Origin: Agrobacterium rubi TR3 = NBRC 13261
GTDB lineage: Bacteria; Pseudomonadota; Alphaproteobacteria; Rhizobiales; Rhizobiaceae
Length of the DNA: 64,000 nt
Assembly (NCBI RefSeq): GCF_000739935.1
Contig: NZ_BBJU01000017.1
Location: 62,001 to 126,000, forward strand
Direction: 5' to 3'
The position numbers and the translations under genes were made by a program. Shown here one piece after another: positions 62,118-64,000 of the stretch; positions within the stretch are counted from its first letter, which is position 1; each line of letters opens with the position of its first letter. A model generated the notes under the pieces. It was not told the DNA's origin. It worked only from the letters and a program-made list of their open reading frames with translations, and did no database searches.

Positions 62118-63632
62118 TCACTCTTTGTGGATATCGATGCCCGCGCGCTCGAACCAGTCACGCAGGATGCCAAGATCAGGATGATCGAGCGCTGAGCGCA
62201 GATAGGCGAAGGTACGCGGCATGTGCTTCATATAATGCGGCTTGCCATCGCGCTTCATCAACCGCACCCAGATACCCACCAGCTTGCAATTGCGCTGGGC
62301 GGCCATAATGGCAAAGGCTTTCAGGAATGACGCTTCATCGAAATCAGGGTTTTTGCGCCTGATCTCAAGATAGTGCGCCATCAATCGCGCCTGCATATCC
62401 GGTGAAATTGTGACGCGTGCATCCTGAATGATGGAAGCCAGATCATAAGCCTTCGGCCCGATCATCGCGTCCTGAAAATCGATGATGCCGACTCGGTCGA
62501 TGCCGGTTTTCTCGGCTTGCCAGATGATGTTGGGCGAATGGAAATCGCGCAGCAAAAGACCGTTTTCTGCATCATCGATTTTTTCGATCAGCTGATCCCA
62601 GACGGCAAAGAAGCTCTGTTTCTCGCTGTCATCGATTTCCGCGCCGCGAATATGTGGCAGGTACCAATCCAAGAGCAAGGATGTCTCGATCTTCATCGCA
62701 TCAGGATCGAAGGGCGAGATTTCATAGACCTCACCATTCGCCAAGGCGATGTTACCGGGGGTAGGGGTCTCGTGGAGTGCTGCAAGGCAGGCGACGCTTT
62801 CGAAATAACGCTCTTCGATCGGCGCGCCATCGTCATCCAAAACCCCATCACGACCGATGTCTTCCAGAAGCAGAATGCCGCTTTCCAAATCCTGCGCAAG
62901 GATATGGGGTACGGTAAAACCGTTCTCAGCCAGAAATCCTTGGATCGCGACAAAGGGTTTGACCTCGCGGGCGAGGTGCACGATTTCGGCATAGGTTTTA
63001 CCGTCCTGGATGACAGGCCCCCTCGGCGGTGGCTGCCAGTCCATCAGCAGGGCTTGGCTGTTGTCGTCACTGATCAATTCGTAGGTCCGGTAGGCCGCAT
63101 CGCCGCTGAAATAGCGGCGGGATGCATTTGCCTTGCCGTTCTTTTCAAGGAAATCACGGATGGCCAGTACGCGCTCGAGCCGCGCTCTTTGCGTCGGCGG
63201 CGCATCGATGGTCGCCACGCGTCCATCGCCCTGATGGGTCAGCCGCAGCGTGATGGTGCTGCCTTCCGGCAATTCGCTGGCCGCCATCTCCGGCCACTCG
63301 ATCAGGCAGACGCCGTCTGACAGAATCTCGTCGATGCCGAGCTCATCCAGTTCGGAGACATGGGAGAGCCGGTAGAGATCGAGATGCGCGACGGGAAAGC
63401 GCAGATCGTAGGACTGGACGATGGTGAAGGTCGGGCTTGGAACTTCGAGTTGGTCGTCACCGGCAATGGCGCGGATCAAAGCCCGTGCCAGCGTCGATTT
63501 ACCCGCACCGAGATCGCCGATGAGCGCGATGCAAACACCGGGTTTGACGGTCAGCGCCAGTTCCTCGCCGAGCCGGATGGTCTCGGCTTCATTGGCGAGG
63601 ACAATGGAAAGAGGCGAAATCGTCTCGTTCAT
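62118..63632 (-). CDS. TsaE-AmgK fusion protein
   Basis: A 504-residue two-domain protein. Residues 1 to about 150 are TsaE (P-loop IGDLGAGKSTLARAL near residue 40, then SPTFTIVQSY and HLDLYRLS), the ATPase needed for tRNA t6A modification. Residues from about 165 on are an aminoglycoside-phosphotransferase-like kinase (LLLRDFHSPNIIW, VGIIDFQDAMIGPKAYDL), like AmgK, which phosphorylates N-acetylmuramate and GlcNAc. murU follows, so recycling is the likely role of the second domain. The start overlaps the kinase gene stop by four bases (ATGA). Confidence 0.92.
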   Translation of the reverse strand: MNETISPLSIVLANEAETIRLGEELALTVKPGVCIALIGDLGAGKSTLARALIRAIAGDDQLEVPSPTFTIVQSYDLRFPVAHLDLYRLSHVSELDELGIDEILSDGVCLIEWPEMAASELPEGSTITLRLTHQGDGRVATIDAPPTQRARLERVLAIRDFLEKNGKANASRRYFSGDAAYRTYELISDDNSQALLMDWQPPPRGPVIQDGKTYAEIVHLAREVKPFVAIQGFLAENGFTVPHILAQDLESGILLLEDIGRDGVLDDDGAPIEERYFESVACLAALHETPTPGNIALANGEVYEISPFDPDAMKIETSLLLDWYLPHIRGAEIDDSEKQSFFAVWDQLIEKIDDAENGLLLRDFHSPNIIWQAEKTGIDRVGIIDFQDAMIGPKAYDLASIIQDARVTISPDMQARLMAHYLEIRRKNPDFDEASFLKAFAIMAAQRNCKLVGIWVRLMKRDGKPHYMKHMPRTFAYLRSALDHPDLGILRDWFERAGIDIHKE

Positions 63633-64000
63633 TCGGCGGCGATGGAATGCGGATGCGAGCCGGATGGAATACGGCAGCTGACGACGGTGCCTTCACCGGG
63701 GCGGCTGTCGATGGTGACGTTGCCGTTGTGGAGGCTGACGAAGCTTTCGACGATCGACAGGCCAAGACCGGCGCCGGTGCGACGACCGCCATTGCCGCGT
63801 GTCGAAAAACGATCGAATACCGTTTTCAGCATGTCCTTGGGAATACCCGGTCCGCGGTCGGCAACCGAAAAGACGAAATCACCTTCGCTACGCTGGCAAG
63901 TCAGCGTGATCGCCGAGCCCTCCGGCGCAAAATTGGCCGCATTGGTCAAAAGCTTGATGAGGATTTGCTTCAGCCGCTGATGGTCGGCAACGATGGCACC
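63629..64000 (-). CDS. Sensor histidine kinase, C-terminal part (cut by window end)
   Basis: Only the last 123 residues are in the window and the frame is open to base 64000. The visible part is the HATPase domain: N box ILIKLLTNAANFAPEG, G1 box VADRGPGIPKDML, F box and G2 box GAGLGLSIVESFVSLHNG. The sensor part and phospho-His are outside. The stop overlaps the tsaE-amgK start (ATGA), so it is upstream in the same operon. By position it could be the rhizobial DivL-type PAS kinase, but the sequence here cannot show that. Confidence 0.85.
   Translation of the reverse strand, partial: GAIVADHQRLKQILIKLLTNAANFAPEGSAITLTCQRSEGDFVFSVADRGPGIPKDMLKTVFDRFSTRGNGGRRTGAGLGLSIVESFVSLHNGNVTIDSRPGEGTVVSCRIPSGSHPHSIAAE

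Overview
The window is a GC-rich chromosomal segment of an alphaproteobacterium of the Rhizobiales, most like Agrobacterium/Rhizobium. This rests on recognised gene orders (hemE-oriC-PPDK regulator-maf-aroE-coaE-dnaQ-secB and parB-parA-rsmG-mnmG-mnmE-rho), a CobG/CobN-type cobalamin pathway combined with CbiD, and alphaproteobacterial AddAB, TimA and TsaE-AmgK proteins. No database search was run, so names come from motifs, lengths and synteny. I see no rRNA, tRNA, CRISPR array, transposon or prophage.

Left third (1-17 kb): a very compact vitamin B12 cluster. A cobalamin riboswitch (about 12631-12805, minus strand) precedes a DUF1636 gene and cobW-cobN-cobG-cobH-cobI-cobJ. A second minus-strand run is cobL-cobE-cobM. 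cbiD, cobK, cobO, cobQ and cobC run the other way and cobD is on the minus strand. Together they cover most steps from precorrin-2 through ring contraction, cobalt insertion, adenosylation and amidation to the lower-ligand arm. cobA, cobB, cobS, cobT, cobU/P and cobV are not in the window. Two divergent pairs (cobL/cobK and cobD/cobC) share a CATG in which the start codons overlap, and three convergent pairs overlap at their 3' ends.

Middle (17-34 kb, almost all minus strand): an L-fuconate dehydratase-like gene behind a palindromic repeat, then purH, a heparinase II/III-like protein, rsmB and htpX. A small SDHAF4-type protein follows on the plus strand. Next comes the chromosome segregation and tRNA-modification block parB-parA-rsmG-mnmG-mnmE, then rho and hemJ-hemE.

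33980-34386 is the likely replication origin. It is a 407-bp gene-free gap between hemE and the PPDK regulatory protein, with two perfect and one near-perfect DnaA box and an AT-rich tract with direct repeats. Core genes left of it run mostly leftward and those right of it mostly rightward, that is, away from the origin. A perfect parS lies in rsmG and four parS-like sites lie between 29.4 and 49.1 kb. All four imperfect sites carry GATTC, a CcrM (GANTC) methylation sequence, overlapping the ParB-site core.

Right part (34-64 kb): PPDK regulator, maf, aroE, coaE and dnaQ; secB and fxsA; a timA-mltA-smrA-HTH operon; gyrB; and a short accessory stretch (nitroreductase, FAH-family hydrolase, small membrane protein, PhaZ, DUF45 metallopeptidase). 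Then come trpF-trpB-trpA-accD-folC, trxA, and a minus-strand operon of a histidine kinase (cut by the window end), a tsaE-amgK fusion, murU, addB and addA. This last operon joins tRNA modification, peptidoglycan recycling and double-strand break repair.
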